A DNA stretch of 64,000 bases, from positions 12,597,660 through 12,661,659 of the forward strand of contig CM022676.1 in assembly GCA_012295275.1 (NCBI GenBank), written 5' to 3'. Shown in pieces: positions 1 through 11,649 of the stretch. Position 1 is the first letter of the stretch. Every line of letters starts with the position of its first letter. A model generated the notes under the pieces. That model was not told the DNA's origin. It saw only the letters and a program-made list of their open reading frames with translations, and searched no databases. The stretch is from Chrysomallon squamiferum (Eukaryota; Mollusca; Gastropoda; Neomphalida; Peltospiridae). Position numbers and translations under genes: made by a program.

Positions 1-48
1 ATTCAGCAGCTGATACGATTGCTGGCAAGTTAAATGTTACAATATCAG
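1..48 (+). CDS. 3' end of an Ig-domain exon (gene P, enters from left edge)
   Basis: The first 48 bases read in frame 3 as the last strand of an immunoglobulin domain (SAADTIAGKLNVTISG) and stop at AG|GTCAGT, a strong splice donor. The exon ends in phase 1, as in all Ig exons of this window. The ending resembles that of the gene A Ig exon (EPDSVLGTLKIESSG, donor also GTCAGTTT), so P and A are probably paralogues in opposite orientation. The domain's cysteines lie outside the window, so the Ig assignment rests on this similarity and on the neighbouring 55-nt exon. Confidence 0.5.
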
Positions 49-1444
49 GTCAGTTTTGTCTTTCATAGTTCCTGTTACCATTTACATAAAATAAATAAAA
101 AGTTAATTTCTTAGTTTGTGTGGATGGTCACAGCATTTGTATTGTGTATGCAGTAGTTTAATTATACTGAACACTTCCATTCCCAGGTAGATCCTTGTCT
201 AAATGTTAAAAATCATGTGCAGTAGAAATAATGTCTCTTTAAAGAGTTGAATGAGTTGTCTGCAAAATATCTTTATATCAGTTACGTCCAGCCATTAATA
301 AGAAAGTATTAAAAAATAATAATGTTGTTACAAAACATTTGAATGCTGCCATTCTATCCCTTTACAAATTGTGTTTTTTTTTTTCTTCTTTTTTTATATG
401 ATGCTTGTAATTTCCATAGCTCTCCATTTTTATGTTTTGTATGGTTTAAAGATAAGTACTGTATACAGATATATAATTAATTATATGAAAACCACTGTAC
501 AGTAGTACCTCCCTATAACACCCCCGCCCCCTGGATGAGCACGCGCCTACTGAACACTGACTCAGACAGCATTTTCTGAAATTATTATTCCACTGCTGAA
601 GTGGACAGATATTGATTTGGATTTGTTTTCTCGAAAATAAATAATTTTATTGTTGTGTGGCAGCTTTCTGAAATATTTTTAACGATGATATCACATGTTT
701 CATGTACTGCTGACAGTACTGTTTTTGTCGTGTCAACTAGACCCCACAAAATGCAGTCACCTTGAGCTGAACCATTAAACTGTGCGAGTTCAAGCTATTT
801 CGCACACAGTTTGATAATTCAGACATTCAACATGATTCCAGGCATATTTATGTTTTGTAAACTCCACGTTTTAGCAGACCTCTGAAGTCTGAAAGATGGT
901 TTATTTGGTTTTCAAGTGCAGTATTTTGTAAAACATAAATATACCTTCTTTTTTTATGAGATTTAGGACCTGCAAAACATTTACTATTTTTGCATCCTTC
1001 AATAAACTAGATATGTCTGCAATTGCATTTTAGGATAAAGCTTCGAAGCTTGCTGTAGTAGATCCTGACCACAATAATTTACGTTTGATTTGCGTTCTAG
1101 TGCGAGGGGTGTGATTAAAGATTGTAAATTTATACTGTGATTTTGACAATATTTATTTATAAGTGCTCAGTTATGTAAATCATATTGTTAATTTCCACTG
1201 CAGTATAAATATTCATACACTTAATAAAAACGAATAAGCATTTTCCACATGCCTATAAGACTGAAAAGAATATTTTATTGAAGAGAAATTTCTGTTTATG
1301 TTTGAGTCATAAGTTGTATATAAATTAATAACTTTATGAATTCATATAATTAATGTCATACTATGAAAGAATTTGTGTTTTTGTAAAATTATTATTTCAA
1401 TAAATTAAAGATTATTATAGTTCTCTACATTTTCTATATTTTAG
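49..1444 (+). other. Presumed intron of gene P
   Basis: No exon with supporting homology was found here. At about 497-560 there is a C-rich stretch (ACCTCCCTATAACACCCCCG) of the kind seen at the ends of small non-autonomous DNA elements. The rest is AT-rich without recognisable coding sequence. Confidence 0.35.
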
Positions 1445-1499
1445 AAGAAATAAGTGGAAGTGATTCGTTATCTTCTGATATGTTTCATCTTATATTCAT
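1445..1499 (+). CDS. 55-nt internal exon of gene P (pre-membrane segment)
   Basis: The exon is preceded by a TTTTCTATATTTTAG acceptor and followed by a GTAAGG donor. Joined in phase 1 to the upstream Ig exon it encodes E-EISGSDSLSSDMFHLIF and leaves in phase 2. Its length and splice phases are identical to the exon at 5542-5596 on the minus strand (SASESLSSFAVYIVIT), and it is about 80% identical in bases to a broken copy at 3038-3087. Conservation of both splice sites and of the reading between inverted copies is the main evidence that this is a real exon. It probably supplies a Ser-rich stalk and the start of a hydrophobic segment. Confidence 0.5.
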
Positions 1500-1560
1500 G
1501 TAAGGAATCTTCTAATTGAGATTTTTTTCTATTTTATCTACTCTTGAATTTGTGTTCAGG

Positions 1561-1562
<2 letters not shown>

Positions 1563-1651
<89 letters not shown>
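1563..1651 (+). repeat. (CT)n microsatellite, about 89 bp
   Basis: Uninterrupted CT dinucleotides inside the presumed last intron of gene P. An ORF across it encodes only Ser-Leu repeats and is not a gene. Confidence 0.97.
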
Positions 1652-1655
<4 letters not shown>

Positions 1656-1749
1656 CTGGCTAAGTATGTTTGTAGCAGTTATTTGTCTGTTATTATTTGT
1701 ACTTCTGTTTCATTTCATGCTCTTTTATCTTTATTTTTTATTTTTTCAG

Positions 1750-1786
1750 GTTTATCAACACTTTAGTGATCACTGATTTGCTGTAG
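1750..1786 (+). CDS. Candidate terminal exon of gene P
   Basis: After a long pyrimidine tract and TTTTTTCAG, the phase-2 continuation reads M-FINTLVITDLL and then a TAG stop. With the preceding exon this makes a C-terminal hydrophobic run, which could be a short membrane anchor without a cytoplasmic tail or a GPI-signal-like end. The acceptor is good and the frame fits, but the exon is very short and the equivalent part of gene A does not stop at the same place. A (CT)n microsatellite of about 90 bp fills part of the intron before it. Confidence 0.3.
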
Positions 1787-2669
1787 ATCTACACACACCT
1801 CACAGACAGATAAACACAAAGACATCAGAAGTATTAAACACTGAAACAAACTAAATTATACATATTTTTTTTCTGTTGTGGGCTTTGTATTCATTATTAT
1901 TATTATTATTATTTTATTTTTTTTTAAATATTCCTTAGATTACCTTAATTATATATTATGTGAAATTGTCAGAATAACTGCAGTCAATGTATTATATATT
2001 TCTTTATATATATTATTTCTAATTGAGGTTATTGTGTCTGGTAGATGTTTTACCGTGGTTATAGAATATGATTACAAAATACTAAAAGAGTGGATTGTGT
2101 TTGAAAGTGGAATGTAAAACTGTTGTATATTTTTTATTATTTTATTTCTCAGCAGTGATAAAATATTTGTTATCTAGAGAATACCATGAATTATTGTTAC
2201 TTGTATAATCATTATAGTGGGGTTTTTTTGTTTATAAATAATTTAGCAAATAATGTGCGTCTTTGTAAAATTCTGGTTAGAATAAGGAAAGTTTCGAAGC
2301 AGTAATATTAACATTAGAATTACCGAAAGGAATTGTCTGATTTGCGATATGTTTCGAGTAAACTTGACTGCATCACAGAAATAAAAACTTGTACATTTAG
2401 AAGCTAGAATTATGTTTCTTCTTTGAACACATTAAATGTTAATTAAATCATACATTAAGAGAGATGGGTGTAAATTTCAGGGCCATTTTAAGTCTATGTG
2501 CACTGGGTAAGTGTATTAAACTTTGTAAAATATTCAAATAAATTACTAAGAATGAAAAAGATGGCTATGAATCTAACAAACCAGAAATAAGTGTCTGCTT
2601 CAGAAGATGGATCTTTCTAGGGCAAGAAAATAATAAAATGTAAATGTGTATGTATGTATATATATTTTA

Positions 2670-2671
<2 letters not shown>

Positions 2672-2741
<70 letters not shown>
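2672..2741 (+). repeat. (ATT)n microsatellite
   Basis: A pure ATT run of about 70 bp. The apparent poly-Tyr ORF through it is an artefact. Confidence 0.95.
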
Positions 2742-3037
2742 GAATCAGAGTGTAGGAAAATGGGTGCCATACATTTTAGTCTTCTCGGCAGCAGGGATGC
2801 AGTTTGTGAGATCATGATTGTATTGCATCCTCCTGTGCTAACACATTCACGAATATTGTCTATATATATATATATATTCAAAGATACATATCTATATAAA
2901 AACATACACAGACACATACATACATAAACTGAAAGATGACAGACAAAAGATACATGGTATTACCTAATTATATACTTCTGTACATAACCATGCATAAAAG
3001 AACAAAAAGAAGACAGTTTATGAGATTACTGGCATTA

Positions 3038-3087
3038 TTATAAGATAAACATGGAAGAAGATACAGAATCACTTCTGCTTATATCTT
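3038..3087 (-). pseudogene. Broken third copy of the 55-nt receptor exon
   Basis: On the minus strand TATATTTTAG is followed by a sequence matching the gene P exon at 1445 (E-DISRSDSVSSSMFIL), but it runs into a TAA stop. The position of the GTAAG donor is changed to CCAGTAATCT, so the donor dinucleotide is lost. No Ig exon was found upstream of it on this strand. It is best read as an orphaned relic of a gene P/A-type receptor. Flanking bases (CTTCTTTTTGTT just downstream) match the gene A copy at 5510-5530, so the duplication covered more than the exon. Confidence 0.5.
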
Positions 3088-3099
3088 CTAAAATATACA

Positions 3100-5500
3100 A
3101 AAATGAAGAAAATCAGTAACCAGTTATATCCATTATATAAGTGTTTTTTTTTAAATATTTTATTGTTGCTTGTTTTTTACTACAATAAATTAAAACAGTA
3201 ATAATAGTGTTTTTGATGAAGATGATGCTCATGATAATTCTCACATTTAAAACAAATGAACCATCAAAAAATGTCCAGTGAATATTATGCTGGTGCTAAA
3301 TAAAAATGGATCACATTAGACACAGCTTTCTGTGAATCTGACCCACCTTATTCCTATAGTAACTGTGTTGTATTTAACTCAGTTGTATTCCTTGCTTTCA
3401 AATGAAACCAAATAGCCACCTTTATTTTTTTCTGCTGCAGTACTGTTAAGCAAACATACAAACAGTTGTATTTAACCTCAGGCTTTTCTGTTCATTGGTT
3501 CACTAAATATCATTATAATAATACGTCGTAGACGACGATGTGAGTGAAACGTTCCGTTCACTTCATTAAAGAAACAAAGCACAAATGTCAAAAATAATAG
3601 CTTTATTTGTTTTATTATTATTATTTCTTTTAAATATGAAATGAACTAATTAATGAAACAATAATAGAGAAAAGGTATTTTCTTGAAAACGTTTCTAAAA
3701 CAGAAGAGAAGAGAAGATAGCAGACAATTGGGAACATTGTTTTTTCTTCATGACGGTGAAAATCAAGTTGTCTGCAATTTGTAAGAATCTATCTGTGAAC
3801 TTTTCATTTTTATTTTTATTTTTTTTATATATCATACTTCACAGACATGTAGACAGATACGTATATTTTAACTTTATTATATTTGATAAAACGTTGTTTT
3901 TGGGGGAAATTATTTTTTTATATATGTAAAATGAACTTCACATTTACGATTCAGATTTTCAAAAGCAGATTGTGTGCTCTTCAGTTGATAGCATTAATAA
4001 GATTATAAAACAAGACTGCAGACGACATGGACTATATTTTCTTTCTTAACATGCTGCAGACAGATTTCATGACGTCATCACTTACATTACGTAAAATTTA
4101 TAAATTTTTTGTCTTTTCTTGTTTCTTTCTTTACATTCACATGCAAAATCTTATACACTCACTTTTATATATCATAGCAAATATAATCAGTTAAAAATCG
4201 TTCAAAGGGAATAACTATAAAGACGACATGTAACACAATAGCTGAAATTTGAAACACATACATCGATCAGACAGATTAAAACATTTCACACTTTACAAAA
4301 ACATTTCTATAATTTTATAACGTTGTGGACATTTCAAAATCCACAAAAGTTTAATAACATTTTCAAAAAGGAAATATAGCACTAAGCAAATTGAAATTCA
4401 ACAAGTTATTGCGTAAATAATAATAATAATTAAACTCTATTATATATGTAAATAAATAAATAAATAAATACTAGTAAGTGAATAGTAAGTAAGTAATAAT
4501 AATAATAATAATAACTGATGATGATGGTTCCCGTCAAAGAAAAGAAGTTGTATATGAAACTGGAAACTAGGAAGTATATTTGTGTTGATAAAAAGCCCGA
4601 AACAAATGTAATCAATGCTTCAAGGGGGATAATTCTGTTCTGACACTGATACAAATACAATTATAAGACCGTCAGACATACTAGAAAAGTAAACAGTGAA
4701 ACTCGTTAAAAAAACACGCACAATAATAATAATAATAATAATAATAACCATGAGTAGTACAAAATAAAGACAGAAACAAGACTACAGTTTAGTTTGATGT
4801 CAGTGTTTGATACATCTCATATCTCCGTGTTTGTCTACCTGTCACGATTATGTAGATCTAGAGCCAACCAGTGATGACAAAAATGTTGATAACCCTGAAG
4901 AAAAAAAAAAATAATAATGTAAAAATAAAAGGGCCTCAACTGAAACAAATAACAAGAAAATTATCCAAAGGAAAACATTTACAAAGACATAAACAGAAAA
5001 TACGCAAAAACACGCAGACACGCTTACACAAAAACACAGATATATAGATACAGAAATAAATAGCTAGTAGACAGAAACATATATAGATACGTACATACAT
5101 GTACAAAGTGCAAGTTTATAAACATATGTATGTTTGTGCGTGATTTGTGTGTCTGTAGGTGTGAGTTAATTGTGCATAGATAGATAGACAGAAGTGTAGA
5201 TAAAATGAATACTAAACTGAACAGTAAAAGAACTAATGAAATAAAAATAAAGGGCACGAACAGAACGCTAAAATATATAATGAGAGAAAGCAGCGGAGAT
5301 CTCTAGCTGGAACCACATAAACTGAGAGACACACAGTCATGCACAGGAACACAGATACGTTGATAGATACAAAGACACACGTACACACAAATAGCTGTAC
5401 ATTGATCAATAGGTGAAAAGAAAGACAGATGATTCGATGGATGGATGGATGGAAGGATGGACAGGCATACGTAAATTTAGACCATGCTACACTGAAAAAT
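3100..5500. other. No supported gene; degenerate duplicated sequence
   Basis: AT-rich DNA with short ATT and AAAT runs. Segments around 4900-5260 and 5270-5520 resemble each other and the 2870-3000 area (ATAAACTGAGAG, AGATACATAT, ACACAGACAC stretches), consistent with decayed copies of a gene tail region plus simple repeats. At 4203 and 4618 there are AAAGGGAATAACT and AAGGGGGATAATTC motifs, similar to a short repeat common in mollusc genomes. ORFs here are low-complexity and not credible. Confidence 0.4.
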
Positions 5501-5541
5501 AAAACAAGTAACAAAAAGAAAGCAGTTACAAGATTACTTAC

Positions 5542-5596
5542 GTGATTACTATGTAAACCGCGAAAGAAGACAGAGATTCACTTGCGGACGTCATAG
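5542..5596 (-). CDS. 55-nt internal exon of gene A
   Basis: The acceptor is CGTCTGTTTCAG and the donor is AC|GTAAGT. The exon enters in phase 1 and leaves in phase 2, encoding A-MTSASESLSSFAVYIVIT. It matches the gene P exon in length, phase, a Ser-rich start and a hydrophobic end. It lies 1.5 kb downstream of the gene A Ig exon, almost the same intron length as in gene P (1.4 kb). The next exon was not settled: a TTATTTTTCAG acceptor at about 5490 opens a long, low-complexity reading. Confidence 0.5.
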
Positions 5597-6045
5597 CTGA
5601 AACAGACGTACTATAAATGTTTTAACCAGTTAGGCACAAAACTTTAAAACTGTCATATATACCATAATAAATTAAATTCACAAGTAATAATAATGATAAT
5701 GATGATGATGATGATGATGATATAAACGATGCTTATGATGGTGTTTGTGATGACGATGATCATCACGATTATGATGATAGTAATTCTTACATTTGAAATA
5801 TAGATAAGGACTGGGTTCAGGAAAAAGCGGAGCAGCAAGAGAACTGTGAGTAATTTTGAGTTTGAGCCTCAGCGTATATCCAATAAATTTTTGAGTAGTG
5901 TAATACAATGAGCAGGTGGTCTCTACCTCCCCCGGCGGACACGGTTTTGTGTTAGTACTAAACCTGATTAGCTGTTTAGGCACAGGTTTATCTTCCTTGT
6001 CCTTCGGCTACAAAGAAGAAATAATTTCTGGTTAAATTAAATTAA

Positions 6046-6049
6046 TTAA

Positions 6050-6083
<34 letters not shown>

Positions 6084-6171
6084 AATAATAATGATGATGA
6101 TGATGATGATGATACTACTACTACTATTACTACTACTACTACTACTACTAATAATAATAATAATAATATTA
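6046..6171 (+). repeat. Compound trinucleotide microsatellite (AAC/AAT/GAT/ACT)
   Basis: Consecutive blocks of AAC, AAT, GAT, ACT and AAT repeats over about 125 bp in the presumed intron of gene A. Confidence 0.95.
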
Positions 6172-7129
6172 AACGAGTAAACGTTAGAAACATTTGAATA
6201 AGAAAATGTAATCTCATTAGCATTAGTAAAAAAATCTTTAATTTATTGGTAAAATTTATTATGTTGTTAAATATAGACATAAAAATCTTAAATTTATAAA
6301 CAGCGTGTTCTAAGAAAAAAAAAAGTGAAACTGTAGAGCCTTCTACAAAGAAATGTTTAAATCTGATTCAGTTGTTTTTCTCTCACACAAATAAAAGCTA
6401 AAACAAAAACTTCTCAAACAAAAACTTTTATTTTTATCTATTTATTTATGTATTTGTTATGTTTCTTTACTTAACCTAAAGTGAAACTCAGAATCAGTTT
6501 TACAGTATCACTGTTTTACTAATAAAAGTATTCTATACGATTATTTCATATTATACAATCAGTTCACATAGACGCTAACTTCATATGTCCAAAAGCATTC
6601 TGCCTCTTTATATGTACACCTTCCTATCACAGACACGTGTTTTATGTGTGGTTTATTGCTGAGCAATGGCAGGCCATTGAAAGCTACGGAAAACACATCT
6701 GAAAAGCAAGAATTCACGTAACGAGTTTAGCAAAGGCTGATTTAAATATCGTAAACGTTATATTAAACAAATATAAATACCATTTTAGTATAAAGATAAA
6801 CTATTCGAAAAATGAAAAAAGAACAATTAAAGTGGATTTCATCTGACTGGACATATCCGTACGTTTACTTTATTATGACGTATTACATATATAATTAATA
6901 AGAAAACATCTGTATTCTATGGAAAATGCGAAAGATTCTGTGATAATCTTATGAATTAATTATATGTCTATAAATGTCATAAAACATAAACTAAATAAAA
7001 GATAAACGTGTCCCACTTTCTTCCAAGCTGACCTACAAGAGAAATACAGTGATATGCTAGTCTGTGTGTGTTTGTGTATAATGTCACGTGTGTGGGCGTG
7101 TCTGTGTGTTCGTGTGTATGTAAACTGAC

Positions 7130-7456
7130 CTGATGATTCAATCTTTAGTGTGCCTAGAACTGAATCAGGTTCGGAATCACCACATTTCCAAGTGCCTTCG
7201 TCGTTGTCCCGACTGAAGCTGTCAATAGAGAGTGTGTACGAATTCGAAGATGCCGCAGTAACTGAATAGCCAGACAGTAGTTGTAAGCACTTCTTGATGT
7301 CAAATGAGTCGTCACACTGAGCAACAACTGCTCCTTCAGGGCGGTTGAAACCAAGAGCACCTGTTATTTCACCACTTACTAATTCACAGGTGATGGTGAA
7401 AGGATGTTCTCTGAAAGCTCTTTCGTTAGCTGATGTCAGTTTTGTTTCTAACTTAC
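7130..7456 (-). CDS. Ig-like domain exon of gene A, cysteine-rich type
   Basis: On the minus strand, CATTCTCGTAG is followed by 327 nt open in phase 1 and ending at TCAG|GTCAGT, also phase 1 (108 full codons). It encodes one extracellular Ig-like domain: strand B cysteine in FTITCEL, two extra cysteines (VVAQC and IKKC), then the motif C-x5-GY-x-V-x-A, TLSI, and a terminal EGTWKCGDSE. The canonical core Trp after the first Cys is replaced by Phe (LGFN). The same four-cysteine layout, including C-x5-GY-x-V-x-A and W-x-C, occurs in the gene D Ig exon, so they belong to one domain family. No signal-peptide exon for gene A could be identified between 7457 and 9570. Gene A runs divergently from gene B. 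Confidence 0.8.
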
Positions 7457-7689
7457 CTACGAGAATGAAAACAAAAAGTAAATAAATAAATAAAAAATAA
7501 AATATAACGTTTTATTATTGTTGTTAGATTTGCTAAATTATCTGATTACTTGTATCACATGAAATAAGCAACAGTAAACATATATAAACATATCAGAATT
7601 ACATTTTTTCTTATCGTTTATAGATAGTGTGACATAATCGAAACAAATCTATTTATAGATATATACGTAGACAGTACTGATCACGTCTG

Positions 7690-8060
7690 TTCCGTTGTTT
7701 ATCAATAATAAAGGAAGAAGAGCGCGCGCTTTTGGGGGTATATAAATTTCGTTTCGTAATTGTGAAAAAACGATAAGAATATGTAACTTTGAGTGTCAGC
7801 ACTTTAAAAACAATCAATGACGAAAGAAGAAGGATGGCGCTTTTTGAACCATGTAAAGTATATATTTTGGGGGTGCAGAGACTGAATTGCTGTATTGCTA
7901 GAGTAACTGCAACAGTGAACAGTCTGCCGTGTTCTTACGCTTTACCGTGGTACACGAGAGAAACAGCAAGAGTCACGTTACCTTCACATCTGACTGTCAA
8001 GAAAATCTACTCAAAACAAACAAACAACCCTCACCGTCATAATAATAAAGTTACATAAAA
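7690..8060. other. Higher-GC interval between divergent genes A and B
   Basis: This stretch is less AT-rich than its surroundings and contains GGGGGTATATAAAT at about 7734, which looks like a TATA element on the plus strand. ORFs exist on both strands (including 7789-8058 +) but neither resembles a known protein. It could be a promoter region or a transposon relic; the sequence does not decide. Confidence 0.2.
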
Positions 8061-8504
8061 AATAGAAAAATAAAAAAAAAATAAAGAAATAAAGAAAGAA
8101 GAAGAAGAAAAAAAAAAATATAGAAAAACATACTTAAAGACCTAAACAAAATAACAAAGAAAAAATAAATAATGATAATATTTGCATACTATTAATAGTC
8201 TTAATTGTTACATAGCTATTCATATTTTTGTTATTGTAATAGAAGTAAAACATGGTTACCATGTTGATTCATTGTAACACTGTAAGGCAGTAACATACAC
8301 AGCGTGTCATAAAAATAGTGTATTAGTTAGTGTAGGCGCATTTTCTTTACTTATCAACAACGTTATTTTTATTTTGTTTCAACATTCAGTGCTATGTTAA
8401 TTAACCGTTATAGTTATCCTGTAAAGTGTAAAAGTTAAAGGCGAGATTCAAATCTTAAGTGACTTTCATGTCAGGCTTAGTTAGCTTTATGTTTGTGTGT
8501 GTGT

Positions 8505-8506
8505 GC

Positions 8507-8572
<66 letters not shown>

Positions 8573-8604
8573 TTGTGTGTGTGTGCGCGCGCGCGCGTGT
8601 GTGT
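8505..8604 (+). repeat. (CT)n followed by (GT/GC)n microsatellite
   Basis: About 60 bp of CT repeat, then GT and a short alternating GCGCGC stretch. Confidence 0.95.
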
Positions 8605-9025
8605 TATTTTTCAGTTTATAATTATTTAATTTATAAACCTTCCTTGCTGCTAAACTAAATATCACCAGTAGTCACATAATGATTATGTTCAGTAATGAAA
8701 CTTAATAATCATTAATATTAAAAAGTATTCTTGTTACATGTCATACAAATCTATAGCTTTCAGTAATACTAATAGAAATTATAAAGAAAAGTATTTTTCT
8801 GCTATATTATCCTGTTGTCAGCAATGTATTACCTTCACTGAATGTAAAATGAAGACAGACAGACAACAAGCACGAATATGCATTTCAGTTGAAAATCCAT
8901 TGAAATTAAATCTATATCAAGAACGAAGTACCAAATCTGAAAAAAAAAAGAAGAAGAAGAAAAAAGGATATTATTTTATAATAACCAATAAAATATTTGT
9001 TTTGTTTTAACACAATGCATTTGTT

Positions 9026-9027
<2 letters not shown>

Positions 9028-9091
<64 letters not shown>
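9028..9091 (+). repeat. (AAT)n microsatellite
   Basis: Pure AAT repeat of about 63 bp upstream of gene B. Confidence 0.95.
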
Positions 9092-9092
<1 letters not shown>

Positions 9093-9578
9093 TCAGTTAT
9101 TGCGCCTATTATTATTATTGTAATAATAATAATATTAAATTAAAATTCAGTGTATTGGTTTCCGAGCGTCCACGAAAATTCCCAATCGAAATTCAAGATG
9201 AAGCGTGGTCTGATGCCGGTCAGTGATTACAAATATTTAAACATATATTTTTCATAATGCAATCAATTCTCATGGATTACTACACGTAGTTAGTTCAGAC
9301 ATATCATATAAGCAATGCCTTGTAAAAACAGACGTCAGGTTATTGAGTACAAATTGTTGCAGAGGTTCAAATTATTTGTGTTTCTTTGTTATTTTATTTG
9401 TTATTTTTTTTTTTTTTTTCGTTGCTTTGACGTCATATCACCTCATTTGGTACCCATTTCGTACACCACCGTTCCATTTTAAAATATAGAAAAGAAAAAT
9501 GTTTCTTAATTTGAAATTAATTTTTCGAATTTCTATTTTTCTCTTGCAGAAGTGATATTTATTGCCTAACAGAATTAA

Positions 9579-9645
9579 ATGGGTGTACAGATAAACTGCG
9601 TTTTCATCCTTTCTGTGTTTGTCATTTTGCTGACAACTTCTGAAG
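9579..9645 (+). CDS. Gene B exon 1: start codon and signal peptide
   Basis: ATG opens MGVQINCVFILSVFVILLTT then S-E, a short N-terminus and a strong hydrophobic core typical of a secretory signal peptide, and breaks at TCTGAAG|GTAAATG in phase 1 (67 nt). Phase 1 matches the next exon exactly. The start is the only ATG that gives a signal sequence, and the following five exons all keep the frame to a stop. This is exon 1 of a type I membrane receptor. The first intron contains an assembly gap, so an additional domain exon could be hidden there. Confidence 0.8.
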
Positions 9646-10012
9646 GTAAATGTAATTACTGGCATTAAACATTTCTAAACCTTATTGAAAATAAAATTAA
9701 TTTCATAACAAAATGTACTTTTGAGTGATAGTTAATATTATTAAAGTAATAAAATACAATCATTTGCAGACTAGGACTATTTAAGATATATAAAGCATGA
9801 GTACAATTTTAAGCAACATCAAGTGTTTTATAAAAAAATAATGACATTTGGCTAAAATATGTCACTTGGAAATCTGCGCTCAAATGTTCTAGAGTTATAC
9901 TCAGAAAATTCTATACTGGGTCAGAGCCAAATCTCTCTCTAATTGAGTATATGTACTAAAAGTGAAACAAGTTGAATATTCGACAGCAGAAAAATCATCT
10001 AAACATGACAAC

Positions 10013-10212
10013 NNNNNNNNNNNNNNNNNNNNNNNNNNNNNNNNNNNNNNNNNNNNNNNNNNNNNNNNNNNNNNNNNNNNNNNNNNNNNNNNNNNNNNNN
10101 NNNNNNNNNNNNNNNNNNNNNNNNNNNNNNNNNNNNNNNNNNNNNNNNNNNNNNNNNNNNNNNNNNNNNNNNNNNNNNNNNNNNNNNNNNNNNNNNNNNN
10201 NNNNNNNNNNNN
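10013..10212. other. Assembly gap of exactly 200 N
   Basis: A run of 200 N inside intron 1 of gene B. A round length suggests an arbitrary scaffolding gap rather than a measured size, so the true distance is unknown. Confidence 0.99.
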
Positions 10213-10359
10213 TACGTATTTATACCAGTGTTTTGTTTTGCTTAGTCTAGCCTAGTCAGTGTGATCTGTTATCTTTAGAAAGATAGATTATCAAGTGTGT
10301 GATGACTTGTTTAACTTGATGACTTGACTTATTACTGTAAATTTAGTAATTGTTTACAG

Positions 10360-10656
10360 ATGCTCCTGATCTGACTTTTCCTTCTTTAAACACAACTGAA
10401 AACACGTCACTGAATATCAACTGTTCTGCTGATGGTCGTCCTGACAACATGAACTTCAAACACTTCAAACATTACTGGAATGACGTGTTTATTCAAGATA
10501 TGCCAGGAACAAAGGTAACGGGTAATCAGTACAGATTGAAGTTTAATCCTGTTACCTTTGAAGAGAGTGGAATCTACGTCTGTAGTGTGGAAAATGGAAT
10601 CCCAGACAGGAATGGACATTTACTACAAAACAAAACCAGCAGTGTTTATGTTAAAG
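10360..10656 (+). CDS. Gene B exon 2: first Ig domain
   Basis: The acceptor is TTGTTTACAG and the donor GTTAAAG|GTATC. The 297 nt are phase 1 at both ends (99 codons). The domain has the classic Ig core: LNINCSADGRP with the B-strand Cys, HYWND with the core Trp, and FEESGIYVCSVENG with the F-strand Asp/Glu-x-Gly-x-Tyr-x-Cys motif. This is an I-set/C2-like domain, residues about 23-121 of the 457-residue protein. Several NxS/T sites suggest N-glycosylation. It probably forms the membrane-distal ligand-binding part. The symmetric phase allows duplication or skipping without frame loss. Confidence 0.88.
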
Positions 10657-10890
10657 GTATCAATCTATAATTTAATAACAAAACAATAATGTTTACTGAA
10701 CTTCCACAATATATATAATAACACCTCAGTTAACATCTGTTCACTATCATGTTCAAAGTTTCTATCCAGGTTTCATAAACGGCTACTGAATTCTAAAATG
10801 TATTGTGTAACATAGTTTCCATATTTTTAATACTAATAATTTTTAAGTAATCCTAATTGTGAAGAAAATTATTTCCATGTATTTATCTTG

Positions 10891-10922
<32 letters not shown>

Positions 10923-11649
10923 AGATAGATAGATAGATACATCTTTTTTCAAATATATGATAAACTCAATTTTTAAATTTTATTTCTTTAAAACTATGCT
11001 AACAGTTGACATAGAAATCACTCTTTATAAAAAAAAATCCTTTCAAACATATTTAAGGGTAAAAAAGTAAAAGAAATAAATCAGTTTCCTGGTGAATCAA
11101 ATTAATGAAGTAATCTTCATCCAAAATTTTATTTGTTACTCCATATTTACAGAAAAGAATTGATAAACATAAAGTTAGTAGCTTTATATGTTGCCAAAGA
11201 TTGAGGGGTCAAACATGGAGTCTACACCTCAGCACATTTGATTAATAATCAGCGAATGAGTGATATTTTACATCTTTTTCTCATGCTGTAACAAATTGCA
11301 TTCGTGCAACAAAACTAATCTTTTAAGAAGATCTTGTATACTGTTCTATAATTGAACTAACTTTTGTTATCCATGTAACAATACATTTAACACCCGTATG
11401 ACTTCCACATTTGTCAGTCTGTCAATGTTTTCTTTGTTCAGCAGTAACCAGAAACAAGCTTTGAACTTGGACTTGTGTGATATTTGTAGATGTGTAATAT
11501 AGACAAGTCAACACTGTTATATTTGGTATTATGAGTGCAGCTCTGGAAAGATAAAAATTGTTGATGACAATGACAATGACAGTGAGTTTATTCTCATAAA
11601 CTGTAGGATTAGGGACAGAGAAGAATGTATTACAGCTACATAATAACAA

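Noticed and set aside
1516-1776. 86-codon ORF across the (CT)n tract
   Set aside because: Most of it is translated CT microsatellite (Ser-Leu repeats), and the remainder is intron with a splice acceptor at its end.
2646-2927. Poly-Tyr ORF
   Set aside because: Translated ATT microsatellite followed by AT-rich sequence.
5678-5983. Minus-strand ORF with KPCPPGEVETTCSLYY text in the gene A intron
   Set aside because: Looked partly coding, but its possible acceptor gives a frame incompatible with the phase-1 Ig exon, and its end is translated GAT repeat. No domain recognised.
7789-8058. Plus-strand ORF between genes A and B
   Set aside because: No domain, signal peptide or splice context; composition similar to non-coding flanks.
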